Below, in pieces: positions 9,820 to 18,784 of a DNA stretch of 64,000 nucleotides. Below the pieces are notes generated by a model. The model did not search any database and was not told the origin of the DNA. It worked only from the letters and a program-made list of their open reading frames with translations. The stretch is from Pseudomonadota bacterium (lineage in GTDB: Bacteria; Pseudomonadota; Gammaproteobacteria; Burkholderiales; Rhodocyclaceae). The stretch lies in contig JAFEDI010000110.1 in assembly GCA_018241725.1 (NCBI GenBank), positions 20,655-84,654 on the forward strand, written 5' to 3'. Position 1 is the stretch's first letter, and each line of letters begins with the position of its first letter. The position numbers and the translations under genes are program-made.

Positions 9820-9841
9820 TTCGTAACGATATCAATACGAA
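9820..9841. promoter_or_regulatory. Candidate upstream activator site for dadA
   Basis: TTCGTA (9820-9825) and TACGAA (9836-9841) form a 22-bp interrupted palindrome about 60-80 bases upstream of the sigma54 promoter, a usual place for an enhancer site of an AAA+ activator. The protein that binds is not known; the divergent TyrR-like regulator is the natural candidate. Confidence 0.4.
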
Positions 9842-9901
9842 ATTTTCTGAAGAACAACCAAGAAATCAAGCAACCAATTGTTTTTAATGAAGTTTTCTTG
9901 A

Positions 9902-9917
9902 TGGCACGGGAATCGCT
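9902..9917 (+). promoter_or_regulatory. Sigma54 (-24/-12) promoter of dadA
   Basis: TGGCACGGGAATCGCT. The -24 GG (9903-9904) and -12 GC (9915-9916) are exactly 10 bases apart as sigma54 requires, and 15 of the 16 positions fit TGGCACG-N4-TTGCW (C for the second T of TTGC). It lies 48 bases before the dadA ATG. Confidence 0.75.
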
Positions 9918-9964
9918 AAATGGCATTCATCGAATGGCAACCCGTTTCATCAAGGAGAACTTCC

Positions 9965-11218
9965 ATGCATGTCCTCGTCCTCGGCAGTGGCGTCATTGGG
10001 ACCACCACCGCCTACTACCTGGCCAAGGCTGGGCACCAGGTCACGGTGGTGGACCGCCAGCCCGGACCGGCACTCGAGACCAGTTTTGCCAACGCCGGGG
10101 AAGTGTCACCCGGCTATTCCGCACCGTGGGCGGGGCCAGGCGTTCCAGTCAAGGCGATCAAGTGGATGCTGATGCACCACAGCCCGCTGGTCATCAAGCC
10201 CATGCTCGACCCCGCCATGTGGCGTTGGACCATGGCCATGCTTCGCAACTGCACGGAATCTGCCTACCAGGTCAACAAAAGCCGGATGGTGCGCATCGCC
10301 GAGTACAGCCGCGACTGCCTGAAACAGCTGCGCGCCGACACCGGCATTGCCTACGACGAGCGCACCCAGGGCACGCTGCAGCTGTTCCGCACCCAGAAGC
10401 AGTTCGACGGCATCGGCAAGGACGTGGAGATCCTGCGCCAATCCGGCGTGCCCTTCCAGGTGCTCGACCGGGACGGCTACCTGGCCTACGAGCCCGCCCT
10501 GTCCCCGGTCAAGCACAAGTTCGTCGGGGCCCTGCGCCTGCCGGGGGACGAGACCGGCGACTGCTACAAGTTCACCCGCAATCTGGCCGGCATGGCCGAG
10601 TCGCTGGGCGTGACGTTCCGCTTCGGAACCACCATCACCGACATCGAACAGGATGGGCAGCGCATCACCGGCATCCACACCAGCGCCGGTACGCTGGCGG
10701 CCGACCAGTATGTGCTCGCCCTCGGCAGCTACTCGACCCGGCTCCTCAAGCAGGTGGGTATCGACGTTCCGGTCTATCCGGTGAAGGGCTTCTCCATCAC
10801 CGTGCCCATCACCGACCAGGCCATGGCGCCGGAGTCCACCATCATGGACGAAACCCACAAGGTTGCCGTCACCCGCCTGGGCGACCGGATCCGGGTCGGC
10901 GGCACCGCGCAGCTGTCGGGCTTTGATCTGGGCCTCGAAGCGGGACGGCGCAAGACCCTGGAGTTCGTGGTGTCCGACCTCTTTCCCCACGGGGGCGACC
11001 TCTCCCGGGCCGAGTTCTGGACCGGCCTGCGGCCGATGACGCCGGACGGCACGCCCATCATCGGCAAGACCCGCTTCGACAACCTGACCCTCAGCACCGG
11101 CCACGGCACGCTGGGCTGGACGATGGCCGCCGGCACCGGCCGCGTGGTGGCGGACATGCTCAGCGGCCGCAAACCCGAGATTCCCGTGGCCGACCTCAGC
11201 GTCGCGCGCTACGCCTGA
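9965..11218 (+). CDS. dadA: D-amino acid dehydrogenase, small-subunit type
   Basis: 417 aa FAD enzyme that oxidatively deaminates D-amino acids, chiefly D-alanine, passing electrons to the respiratory chain at the inner membrane. The Rossmann motif [16 protein letters not shown] starts at residue 4, and the typical [19 protein letters not shown] segment follows. The ATG at 9965 is chosen over a longer reading from 9920 because AAGGAGA lies 7 bases upstream and the dinucleotide motif then sits at the N terminus as usual. First gene of dadA-ridA-permease-dadX, driven by the sigma54 promoter at 9902. Confidence 0.95.
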   Translation: MHVLVLGSGVIGTTTAYYLAKAGHQVTVVDRQPGPALETSFANAGEVSPGYSAPWAGPGVPVKAIKWMLMHHSPLVIKPMLDPAMWRWTMAMLRNCTESAYQVNKSRMVRIAEYSRDCLKQLRADTGIAYDERTQGTLQLFRTQKQFDGIGKDVEILRQSGVPFQVLDRDGYLAYEPALSPVKHKFVGALRLPGDETGDCYKFTRNLAGMAESLGVTFRFGTTITDIEQDGQRITGIHTSAGTLAADQYVLALGSYSTRLLKQVGIDVPVYPVKGFSITVPITDQAMAPESTIMDETHKVAVTRLGDRIRVGGTAQLSGFDLGLEAGRRKTLEFVVSDLFPHGGDLSRAEFWTGLRPMTPDGTPIIGKTRFDNLTLSTGHGTLGWTMAAGTGRVVADMLSGRKPEIPVADLSVARYA

Positions 11219-11263
11219 TCCCCTGCAATACCCACACCAATCCATAACCGAGGAGACACCACC

Positions 11264-11638
11264 ATGCACGTCATCGCCACATCCGGAGCCCCCCAGGCCA
11301 TCGGTCCCTACGCCCAGGCCATCGTTGTCGACGGCTGGCTGTTCAGCTCGGGGCAAATCCCGCTGACGGCCGCCGGCGAGCGGCTCGCCACCGATATCGA
11401 AGCCCAGACCGAACAGGTGTTCGACAACCTCAGCGCCGTGCTGGAGGCGGCCGGCGCGTCCCTCGCCCAGGTCGTCAAATGCACCGTCTTCGTCAGGGAT
11501 CTGAATGACTTCGCGCGCCTCAACGCCGTCTATGAGCGCCGCTTCGGCACCCACAAGCCAGCCCGTTCAACGGTCGAAGTGGCGCGCCTGCCCTGCGACG
11601 TCAAGGTCGAGATCGAAGCCATTGCCCGCCTGGGCTGA
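11264..11638 (+). CDS. RidA family enamine/imine deaminase
   Basis: 124 aa, full length for the YjgF/YER057c/UK114 family. RidA proteins hydrolyse reactive enamine/imine intermediates; D-amino acid dehydrogenases release 2-imino acids, so this gene probably clears the DadA product before it harms PLP enzymes such as the racemase encoded downstream. Conserved parts are the SSGQIPL segment and, near the C terminus, the Arg of PARSTVEV and the Glu of VEIEAIA. A GAGGAGA ribosome site precedes the ATG, 45 bases after dadA. Confidence 0.93.
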   Translation: MHVIATSGAPQAIGPYAQAIVVDGWLFSSGQIPLTAAGERLATDIEAQTEQVFDNLSAVLEAAGASLAQVVKCTVFVRDLNDFARLNAVYERRFGTHKPARSTVEVARLPCDVKVEIEAIARLG

Positions 11639-11689
11639 CGGCGCGTCCCATCGTCTGATCCGGCGGGGCCGGACTGAAAGGAATTTGTC

Positions 11690-13102
11690 ATGACAGATGT
11701 CAAAGCACTGCTTGCCGAGGAAGGCCGTCACGAGGCGAGGGATCTCCACCGTGGCCTGAAGGACCGGCACATCCAGATGATCGCCCTCGGCGGCGCCATC
11801 GGCGTCGGCCTGTTCCTGGGCGCCGGCCGGGCCATCGCCGTTGCCGGGCCGGGGCTGCTGCTGAGCTATGCCCTCGGCGGCCTGATCATCTTTTTCATCA
11901 TGCGCGCGCTTGGCGAGCTCCTGCTCTACCGCCCGGTGGCCGGCTCCTTCGCCACCTACGCGGAAGAGTTCGTCGGGCCCTTCGCCGGCTTCGCCACCGG
12001 CTGGTCCTATTGGTTCACGTGGGTGACCATCGGCATGGCCGAGATCACCGCCGTCGCCGTGTATATCCACTACTGGTTTCCAGGGGTTCCCCAATGGATA
12101 CCGGCGCTCGTCACACTCGCCGTGCTGTATTCGGTAAATCGCATCTCGGTGGCACTGTTCGGCGAGTTGGAGTTCTGGTTCGCGCTGATCAAGGTCGTCA
12201 CCATCGTCGCGATGATCCTGATCGGCCTGGCCATCATCTGTTTCGACCTGACGCCCCTCGGACATACGGCCAGCTTCTCCAATCTGTGGAGCCACCAGGG
12301 CTTCATGCCCTTCGGCATCCTGGGCGTCGTGATGACACTGCAGATCGTCATGTTCGCCTACCAGGGGGTCGAACTGATCGGCGTCACCGCCGGCGAGGCA
12401 CAGAACCCGGAGAAGGTCCTGCCGAGCGCCACCAACAGCATCATCTGGCGCATCCTGGCCTTCTACCTCGGTGCGCTCGTGGTCATGATGGCCCTCGTGC
12501 CGTGGAATGAGCTCAAGCCCGGCATCAGCCCCTTTGTGTTCGTCTTCGAGCGCATCGGCATTCCCGGCGCCGCCGGGCTGATCAACTTCGTCGTCATCAC
12601 CGCAGCGGCATCGTCCTGCAACAGCGGCATCTTCAGCACCGGCCGCATGCTCTACACCCTGGCCCAGTTCCGCCAGGCGCCACAAGCCTTCGGCAAGGTG
12701 GACGGGCACCACCTGCCGGCCAACGCCATCACCTTCTCGGCGGCCCTGATGAGTATCGGCGTAGTGCTCAACTACATCGTGCCGGAGGAAGTCTTCGTCT
12801 GGGTGACCAGCATCTCCCTCATCGGCGCGTTGTGGACCTGGTCGATCATCGTCATCGCCCACCTCGGCTACCGCAAGGCCGTGGCCGCCGGGCAAGCCAG
12901 GGCGGTGGCCTTCCGCATGCCGGGCGCCCCCTACATGAACTGGATCGTGGTCGCCTTCATGGTCGCCGTCGGCGCCCTCCTCGCCCTCGATCCCAGCACG
13001 CGGGTCGCCCTCTACGTGGCCCCCGCCTGGTTCGCCCTGCTAGGCATCGGCTATCGCCTGAGCAAGGCCGGAAGACCGCAGCTCGTAGCCACCAACGCCT
13101 GA
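11690..13102 (+). CDS. Amino acid permease (AAT/CycA-like, APC superfamily)
   Basis: 470 aa with about 12 membrane segments. The N-terminal block HIQMIALGGAIGVGLFLGAG is the signature of the amino acid transporter family that includes CycA, AroP and GabP; these are proton symporters in the inner membrane. Position between ridA and dadX makes D-alanine, L-alanine or D-serine the likely substrate, as for CycA. The ATG follows AAGGAA, 51 bases after the ridA stop. A strong hairpin follows the stop. Confidence 0.9.
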   Translation: MTDVKALLAEEGRHEARDLHRGLKDRHIQMIALGGAIGVGLFLGAGRAIAVAGPGLLLSYALGGLIIFFIMRALGELLLYRPVAGSFATYAEEFVGPFAGFATGWSYWFTWVTIGMAEITAVAVYIHYWFPGVPQWIPALVTLAVLYSVNRISVALFGELEFWFALIKVVTIVAMILIGLAIICFDLTPLGHTASFSNLWSHQGFMPFGILGVVMTLQIVMFAYQGVELIGVTAGEAQNPEKVLPSATNSIIWRILAFYLGALVVMMALVPWNELKPGISPFVFVFERIGIPGAAGLINFVVITAAASSCNSGIFSTGRMLYTLAQFRQAPQAFGKVDGHHLPANAITFSAALMSIGVVLNYIVPEEVFVWVTSISLIGALWTWSIIVIAHLGYRKAVAAGQARAVAFRMPGAPYMNWIVVAFMVAVGALLALDPSTRVALYVAPAWFALLGIGYRLSKAGRPQLVATNA

Positions 13103-13111
13103 TTCCCCCCG

Positions 13112-13131
13112 GCCCCGCCTCCGGGCGGGGC
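13112..13131 (+). terminator. Hairpin between permease gene and dadX
   Basis: GCCCCGCC (13112-13119) and GGCGGGGC (13124-13131) form a perfect 8-bp stem with a TCCG tetraloop. There is no T-run, so partial attenuation or protection of the upstream mRNA from 3' decay is more likely than full termination. Confidence 0.45.
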
Positions 13132-13175
13132 AGTTCGACGCCGCCCACTCACGCCTCATCTCGAAGGACCCCGGC

Positions 13176-14300
13176 ATGACCGACCAGCACCCCATCAGGG
13201 CAGGCGCCCTGCTCAGCATCGACCTCGACGCCCTCTGCGACAACTGGCGGAGCCTCAAAGCAAGGCTGGCAAATGCGGAATGCGCCGCCGTGGTCAAGGC
13301 CGACGCCTACGGCCTGGGCGCCGAGCGGATTACCCCGGCGCTGTATCGCGCCGGCTGCCGCAACTTCTTCGTCGCCCACCTCAACGAAGGCATTGCGCTC
13401 CGCCCCACATTGCCCGCCGATGCATCCATTTATGTCCTGCACGGCCCCCACCCTGGCGACGAACGCGAGTTCGTCCACCACCGGCTCGTTCCCGTCCTCA
13501 ACAGCCTGCCGCAACTCGGCGCCTGGCAGGCCCTCGCCCGCGACCTGGATACCGTCCTGCCAGCCATCCTCCAGGTGGACACTGGCATGGCCCGCCTCGG
13601 TCTCGCCCCCGACGAATTTGAACGCGTGGTGGCCAGCCCGGCCTTGCTGCTGAGGCTCTCGCTCAAGTTCATCATCAGCCACCTGGCCAGTGCCGAAGAC
13701 CAGGACAACCCGGCCAATCCCCTGCAGCTCGCGCGCTTTCGCCAGGCCATGGCACGCTTGCCCGGCGTGCGCGGCAGCCTCGCCAATTCCTCCGGGATCT
13801 TTCTCGGCGACGACTACCACTTCAACCTGGTCCGCCCGGGCGCCGCACTCTATGGCGTTGCCCCGGTGGCCGGGCAAACCAACCCGATGCGACCCGTCAT
13901 CCGCCTGCAGGGCAAGGTGCTGCAGACGCGCACCATCGCAACCGGCACAGCGGTCGGCTATTCCCACACCTGGACCGCACAACGCCCCTCGCGCATCGCC
14001 ACCGTGGCAGTCGGCTATGCCGACGGCTACCTGCGCAGCCTGAGCAACCGCGGCACCGTCAGTTGGGACGGCATCCCGCTGCCCCTTATCGGCAACATCT
14101 CCATGGACACCCTCATTGTCGATATCACCGACCTACCGGAAGGACGCATCGCGGAAGGCGAACTGCTCGACCTCGCCGACCCGCTGAATGGCGTGGATGC
14201 CATCGCCGCCCGAGCCGGCACCATCGGCTACGAGATCCTGACCAGCCTGGGACGCCGCTATGCACGCCGCTACCTCGGAGGCGGCGAAGAAGGCGTTTGA
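13176..14300 (+). CDS. dadX: Alanine racemase, catabolic
   Basis: 374 aa PLP enzyme interconverting L- and D-alanine. The PLP lysine is Lys41 in VVKADAYG and the second catalytic base is Tyr262 in VGYSHTW. Length fits Alr/DadX. As the last gene of the dadA operon it should act catabolically, supplying D-alanine to DadA, rather than as the biosynthetic Alr; the sequence alone cannot tell the two apart. The ATG follows a GAAGGA site 74 bases after the permease stop. Confidence 0.92.
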   Translation: MTDQHPIRAGALLSIDLDALCDNWRSLKARLANAECAAVVKADAYGLGAERITPALYRAGCRNFFVAHLNEGIALRPTLPADASIYVLHGPHPGDEREFVHHRLVPVLNSLPQLGAWQALARDLDTVLPAILQVDTGMARLGLAPDEFERVVASPALLLRLSLKFIISHLASAEDQDNPANPLQLARFRQAMARLPGVRGSLANSSGIFLGDDYHFNLVRPGAALYGVAPVAGQTNPMRPVIRLQGKVLQTRTIATGTAVGYSHTWTAQRPSRIATVAVGYADGYLRSLSNRGTVSWDGIPLPLIGNISMDTLIVDITDLPEGRIAEGELLDLADPLNGVDAIAARAGTIGYEILTSLGRRYARRYLGGGEEGV

Positions 14301-14324
14301 TGCGCCGAGTTGAACCATTGCTGT

Positions 14325-14371
14325 CCGGACTTGAACTTTCGATATCCGGATCTGAACAAGTTCAAGTCCGG
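14325..14371. repeat. 14-bp perfect inverted repeat downstream of dadX
   Basis: CCGGACTTGAACTT (14325-14338) and AAGTTCAAGTCCGG (14358-14371) with a 19-base spacer, 24 bases after the dadX stop. No T-run follows. It could be an operon end structure or an inverted-repeat scar of a mobile element. Confidence 0.55.
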
Positions 14372-14451
14372 GTTGAACTGGCTCAACGAAAAGATGAACC
14401 CACGGCGCTCAGTGCCGCATCAGCAGCTGGTCAGCAGTCATTCGAATCGGC

Positions 14452-14661
14452 TCAGCGATGAAGGGCTGCTTTCTTTTGCGACGAATGTGGCGTAGCCATC
14501 GACCGGAGAGCAGCTGCGGCACGGCTTAGATTACCGCTTATCGCCTGCTTGCTGGCCGCAATGCGACCGAGCTGAGCTGTAACTGCGCGCACAGCTGCCA
14601 CGTAACTATCGAGTGTGTCGCTGCCAGTTTGGATATTCCGGGTCGGGGTCAAGGGCATCAT
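14452..14661 (-). CDS. Small hypothetical protein with strong ribosome site
   Basis: 69 aa, no family recognised. Support: an unusually good ribosome site GGAGGT just upstream of two consecutive ATG codons (14661 or 14658), and a promoter-like pair upstream on the same strand (TTGCAT, then TATGCT about 15 bases later). The product is polar, rich in Ala, Ser and Arg, with no membrane segment. It lies alone in the AT-richer gap between dadX and the DUF4139 gene. It may be a real small gene or a fragment of a lost one. Confidence 0.35.
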   Translation of the reverse strand: MMPLTPTRNIQTGSDTLDSYVAAVRAVTAQLGRIAASKQAISGNLSRAAAALRSMATPHSSQKKAALHR

Positions 14662-14943
14662 CCACCTCCATCCATGGGCTATATCTGTAGCATACCATGA
14701 GGGTCGAAAATGCAATATGAATTTGCTTTGCTTTCGGAATACTGAACCCATCACAGGCTCCGCGCCACTCATTTCGTGGTCCGACATAACTTGATGTTAT
14801 GCCACGCGGAAGCCACGCAGGCGGCAGGGACGCCTGCTGTCGGGACAGATTGGCAATGACCGGTTGTGGCCGAATTCAGAAGTCGGCAGACGCCCATCAA
14901 GATCCCTCGATTTCCCCGTGAGCTGACATCCAACGCATGAGGG

Positions 14944-16551
14944 CTAGCGCAATCCATAGATACTGCCCTCCCTCGGGTATTCGATGTTGTACTCGACCTT
15001 GAAGGTTGCGGTTTCAGATGGGGCCAGCGTCTTCTTCCAGGCGACTACCCCCTGTCGTTGCTCCCAAGCTTCCACGGTCGGTTTCGGATCAAACATTGCT
15101 TTCACTTTGATCTCGTCCGCCGTACTCACCGGGGACGACTCCAGGACCAGCACATCCACTGGTGTCTTATGGGCGCTGCTGAGCGCAAATACATCGCCTA
15201 TACGACGCTCGTTGTGCTTTTCCAATATTCCCGTTGCCCCGGAGATGCTTTTCACCGGATTAACCGTCACCCGCAGCAGTTCGTCTCGACCAAAAGGAAT
15301 TACAAAGCGCTCCGCTGCCTTGGGATCCCAATCGCTCGATCCGACATAGCTGCCATCCCGGTAAAGTTGCATGTTGCCAGGCAACCAAACGCCTGGTGGC
15401 CGCTCCGTTTCGGCACTGACAAAGCCAGTGCGGTCGAACCGTGGCACCACCCGCACCTCCTGCCGAACCGGCAAGGTTTGCTTTGACAAAACGACGGAGG
15501 TTTCGCGCCCATCAGCGGCTAGAGTCACCCGCGCCGGCACTTCAAATTCGGTCGCAAAGGTGCTGTTGGTCTCGAAGGTCGGCGGGCTATAGCCTTCCTC
15601 CCGATCCTCCTCTTTTTGTTTTGCCGCCATCGGTGCGGCCGCAACGGCGGCGGGAGCAACCCGATATTCTGAAAACTTCTGCGGTAACGAATAGGACAGC
15701 AGCCAAGGCTGGGGTGTGATGCCTTGTGGCGAGAGTCCGGGCTGGGCCGTCGATAGAGAGAGTTTGACGTTGCGCCAGTCCTCACCTGTCTTTTGAGAAA
15801 TGGTTGCCAAGCGTTCCAGTTCAACCTTGGATGATGCGGAATCCAGCCCTGCACGATATGCGGGCTTCCATCCAGCGTTATGGACCTGATAGGAGATTTT
15901 CAGGGTGCCTGGTCGATCCGCCACCAGGTTGACCGTGACCATCCGCGTGTCCTTGGCGCCTGTACGAAGCCGCGCCAAGTCTCGTTGCAGTGCATCGATC
16001 CTTTTGGTGAGTTCGCGCTTTTGCACTGCGATGCGCTGCATCTTGGCAAACGCCTCCTGAGCGCCCCGTCCCAAGGTATCGATGATGGCGCCCAGTGTCT
16101 TGCCGTCGATGGATGCGGTCGGATGATCGCCCGCCGTTCCGTTGCTGCCGAATCGCTCCAGGTAACCCGTCACGATTCCCGCCGATTTGGCCTCGGCATC
16201 GAGGGTAGCCACCTGATCCTGGAGCATCTGTATCTTGCCTTCCAGGTCCGCCTCGGCCGGACTGGCCGCTTGGAGCGTGGCGATCTCCTGCACGACGATT
16301 TCACCGATCTGAATACCAGATCCGGCTTCCACCCTCAGCGTCTGACGGTCAAGTTGTGCGGAGAGACCGGCGACTACAAGCTGCGTCGTGCCCGGTGCGA
16401 CCTGCGCTGTGCGCACTACCGTTGCGCTGCCAGGGTAAAGAGCTACAGCCGTGATCGGGGCTGCGAGTTCGGCCCCGAGGCAAGCCACCGGTGCAGCGAG
16501 CGCAGAGACGACGGTACCAGTCTTCATCCACGCCCACGTAAATTGTCCCAT
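14944..16551 (-). CDS. DUF4139/DUF4140 (MuiA-type) exported protein
   Basis: 535 aa from the chosen start. The N terminus looks like a signal peptide (basic start, then TGTVVSALAAPVACLGA). A DUF4140 N-terminal domain (LYPGSATVVRTAQV), a coiled-coil stretch around residues 105-205, and a C-terminal DUF4139 beta domain follow, as in bacterial mucoidy-inhibitor MuiA homologues, whose biochemical role is unknown. The ATG at 16551 is preferred over 16635 because it has GAGGG 9 bases upstream and puts the signal peptide at the N terminus. Base composition is AT-richer than the neighbouring operons. No partner genes are adjacent. Confidence 0.82.
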   Translation of the reverse strand: MGQFTWAWMKTGTVVSALAAPVACLGAELAAPITAVALYPGSATVVRTAQVAPGTTQLVVAGLSAQLDRQTLRVEAGSGIQIGEIVVQEIATLQAASPAEADLEGKIQMLQDQVATLDAEAKSAGIVTGYLERFGSNGTAGDHPTASIDGKTLGAIIDTLGRGAQEAFAKMQRIAVQKRELTKRIDALQRDLARLRTGAKDTRMVTVNLVADRPGTLKISYQVHNAGWKPAYRAGLDSASSKVELERLATISQKTGEDWRNVKLSLSTAQPGLSPQGITPQPWLLSYSLPQKFSEYRVAPAAVAAAPMAAKQKEEDREEGYSPPTFETNSTFATEFEVPARVTLAADGRETSVVLSKQTLPVRQEVRVVPRFDRTGFVSAETERPPGVWLPGNMQLYRDGSYVGSSDWDPKAAERFVIPFGRDELLRVTVNPVKSISGATGILEKHNERRIGDVFALSSAHKTPVDVLVLESSPVSTADEIKVKAMFDPKPTVEAWEQRQGVVAWKKTLAPSETATFKVEYNIEYPREGSIYGLR

Positions 16552-16670
16552 GGCAAAATCCCTCGAATTGTCTGAATGTTTATCGGACGATAGCTGCAGT
16601 TGCATGCGCGCATCTTGCTGCAATTCAAATTGCATGGCAATTATGGGGCGATGGCCCGTCCACAGGAACG

Positions 16671-16790
16671 GTCTCGAGAGTCGCCCCCCTGATCTACAAG
16701 CACATAAAGAACCTGCGGGCAGTTAAGTTGCAGCCTGGGCAGGCCAAGTTGGAAAGCACAGTCAGGTATCTCGGCATCAAGGTGGACGAC
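16671..16790 (+). pseudogene. Tyrosine recombinase/integrase, C-terminal remnant
   Basis: The frame from 16671 reads LIYKHIKNLRAVKLQPG and then AKLESTVRYLGIKVDDAL. This is the C-terminal end of a common family of site-specific tyrosine recombinases (NLRAVQLLLGH-KLESTVRYLG-DDAL). The active-site Tyr of RYLG is kept, but the GH histidine is Gln (PGQ), and no upstream catalytic core or start codon exists. It is a decayed leftover of a mobile element, and marks this region as a former insertion site. Confidence 0.7.
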
Positions 16791-16882
16791 GCACTGTCGG
16801 CCAGGAGCGGCCGGAAAGCAGTCCGCCGACAAATAAGAAATCACATAGGCATTTCTGCGCCTGCACAACCTTTTGGTCCTAA

Positions 16883-17035
16883 ATGCACCTCAAAAATCAG
16901 ATTGACCAAATATTCAGCCTTGATGCATGTGGAGACGTGCTGCTCTATCGCTTTCCTGGGGGCTTACGATTTGAATCGTCCGAGAGCGGCACTCCACTGG
17001 AGCAGGTTCTGACACCACTCCGGAAAGCAACAGCA
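16883..17035 (+). pseudogene. Fragment resembling the start of a DUF3885-type protein
   Basis: About 50 codons from ATG 16883 read like a real protein N terminus (MHLKNQIDQIF..., then LLYRFPGGLRFE and LEQVLTPLRKATAI), similar to what I recall of DUF3885 proteins. The frame then runs into low-quality sequence and ends at 17191 with nothing family-like, so the gene appears truncated. No ribosome site is evident. It sits just after the integrase remnant, in line with an insertion/deletion scar. The family match is from memory and uncertain. Confidence 0.35.
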
Positions 17036-17359
17036 ATCTCATTGCCGCCCGATTCAGATCGCCGGGCCAAGGTCGGGTTTGGCCGTGGCAAAGCACCGCG
17101 GATCAGCAGTTGGACCTCGGCCATTCGTGGCCGCAAGCCAATTGCTGCGTCTGACCGCCCCAGCTTTGACCGCAGTGGCCATTTTCGCTGACTTGGCGTG
17201 AGTCGATCCCAGAACAGGAGCTGTCTTTGCGCCGGTTCGGTTAGGACGACTGAGACACCCGGTTAGCTTCACGGAGTCCAGCTACCTGGTTGATCTGTGT
17301 TGGTACCGGACGAGAATAACCGATTAGACTCCTGACTGTTATCGCAAGAATCAATAAAA

Positions 17360-18535
17360 ATGAACAAGGAACCAGCGGTCAGCCCCACCCAGGAAGATCA
17401 ATTGGAGGTTGACACTATTTGCGTGACTGCTCTGTTTGAGCGTGCTCGCAAGGCGACGATGTTGTCGCCGATAGGCACAGGATTCATGTTCTGGCTGGTA
17501 CACGAGATCGTGGCGGCGAAGCTCGTGCTGGCCTGGATCATCCTCAATACCTTGCCAGATACCATTACCTTCATTCTGACCTCGCGTCTGATAAAGCGCC
17601 CGCTCCCCAACCAGCAGATAACCTATTGGCACAACTTGCAGATCGCCCTTCGTTCCTTGCAGGGATTGTGCTGGGGATCCGCTGTGATCTTCTTCCATGT
17701 GGCGTGGCCTGTTTCCTTGGTTCACGACATGACCATCTTGTTGGTGTTGGTTGCCGTCGCCACCGCAGGCATTGTCAATACGGCGCCTTCATTTCGTACC
17801 TCGTTCGGTTTTACCTTCTGCTTGCTAATAGTCCCGATTTGCTATTACTTCTGGTTGGGCGACCCGATCCATATCAAGCTGGCTACTGGCTCCACCATAC
17901 TGCTGCTGGTCACACTCCAATTTGGGTGGGATGCTTACCAACAGTTCGTCGATGGCGCGAAACAGTTAGTGTTGAATCGACGAATCGCCCTACAACTGGA
18001 AATGCGGAACAATGAGCTTGATGAACTTAATAGGCAGCTCAGTGTGACTGCCACTCACGACAGTTTGACCGACCTGTACAACCGGCATTTCATCGTTGAT
18101 CAATTGAAGCAGCAACTAAATCTTTTTAGGCGCCATGGAAATCCATGCAGCATCGTTTTGATTGATATCGATCGATTCAAACAGGTCAACGACCAGTTTG
18201 GGCATGCCTCGGGCGATGAGGTACTGGTTGCCTTCAGCCGGCAGACTGAGTCGCAAATACGATTAGGCGATACTTTCGGACGCTATGGAGGCGAAGAGTT
18301 CTTGCTGGTATTGCCGATGACAGAATTACCCGCTGCACTGAATCTCGCCGAGCGCATACGTGGCCATTTGGCGAGTACGCCTCTGCTAGGGCATCCTCGA
18401 CCTTTGACGATTACTGCCTCATTCGGCGTTGCACAATTAAAGGCCGACGAATCGATCGACACCTGGCTTATCCGAGCCGATAAGGCACTTTATCGTGCCA
18501 AGGAAAATGGTAGAAACTGCGTAATGGCTGATTAA
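17360..18535 (+). CDS. Membrane-bound diguanylate cyclase (GGDEF)
   Basis: 391 aa. The N-terminal half (about 45-200) has roughly five to six hydrophobic segments with no recognised sensor domain; a short coiled region leads into the GGDEF domain (about 225-391). The active motif GGEEF is at 310-314. An RxxD inhibitory site (RLGD, 301-304) lies five residues upstream, so the cyclase should be active and subject to feedback by c-di-GMP. The ATG has no good Shine-Dalgarno (only A-rich sequence). The gene stands alone between the insertion scar and sbcD, and its codon use is AT-richer than the neighbouring operons. Confidence 0.88.
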   Translation: MNKEPAVSPTQEDQLEVDTICVTALFERARKATMLSPIGTGFMFWLVHEIVAAKLVLAWIILNTLPDTITFILTSRLIKRPLPNQQITYWHNLQIALRSLQGLCWGSAVIFFHVAWPVSLVHDMTILLVLVAVATAGIVNTAPSFRTSFGFTFCLLIVPICYYFWLGDPIHIKLATGSTILLLVTLQFGWDAYQQFVDGAKQLVLNRRIALQLEMRNNELDELNRQLSVTATHDSLTDLYNRHFIVDQLKQQLNLFRRHGNPCSIVLIDIDRFKQVNDQFGHASGDEVLVAFSRQTESQIRLGDTFGRYGGEEFLLVLPMTELPAALNLAERIRGHLASTPLLGHPRPLTITASFGVAQLKADESIDTWLIRADKALYRAKENGRNCVMAD

Positions 18536-18538
18536 TGT

Positions 18539-18600
18539 CGACCAGAAGCGGACGGTCGTCACGTATGCTGGCCAGCCATTCGATAGGCCGCTTCGGGTCG
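18539..18600. repeat. Near-perfect 13-bp inverted repeat after the GGDEF gene
   Basis: CGACCAGAAGCGG (18539-18551) pairs with CCGCTTCGGGTCG (18588-18600), 12 of 13 positions, beginning 4 bases after the stop codon. No T-run. Possible transcript end structure. Confidence 0.4.
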
Positions 18601-18784
18601 GGTCCGGTTGTTGGTCAAACGGGTAAGCAGCTATTGATCACCTTCAGCGCCTGAACGGCAGCAAAGGCCTGGCAACAACCTGACGTGACAGACCATTTAT
18701 CAGCCCGTCCCAATAGACGTGGTCTTGCCACCCGCAACTGCGGAAGATCCCGAACAGCATAATCAACCCGGCGCGAGTCCCACC

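Larger units (their letters stand above)
14301..14943. other. Gap between dadX and the DUF4139 gene
   Basis: About 640 bases, AT-richer than the flanks. It holds the 14-bp inverted repeat and the 69-aa ORF listed separately; no other coding or RNA feature was recognised. Confidence 0.5.
16552..17359. other. Gap with degenerate gene fragments
   Basis: About 800 bases without an intact gene, AT-richer than the main operons. It contains the integrase C-terminal remnant and the DUF3885-like fragment. The part from about 17040 to 17300 has no readable frame; it looks like further decayed coding DNA. Confidence 0.5.

Noticed and set aside
9920-9964. N-terminal extension of DadA
   Set aside because: The extension covers the predicted transcription start region of the sigma54 promoter, and a better ribosome site precedes the ATG at 9965.
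16952-17272. Short ORFs on both strands after the integrase remnant
   Set aside because: No ribosome sites, no family resemblance, overlapping each other; best explained as decayed sequence.
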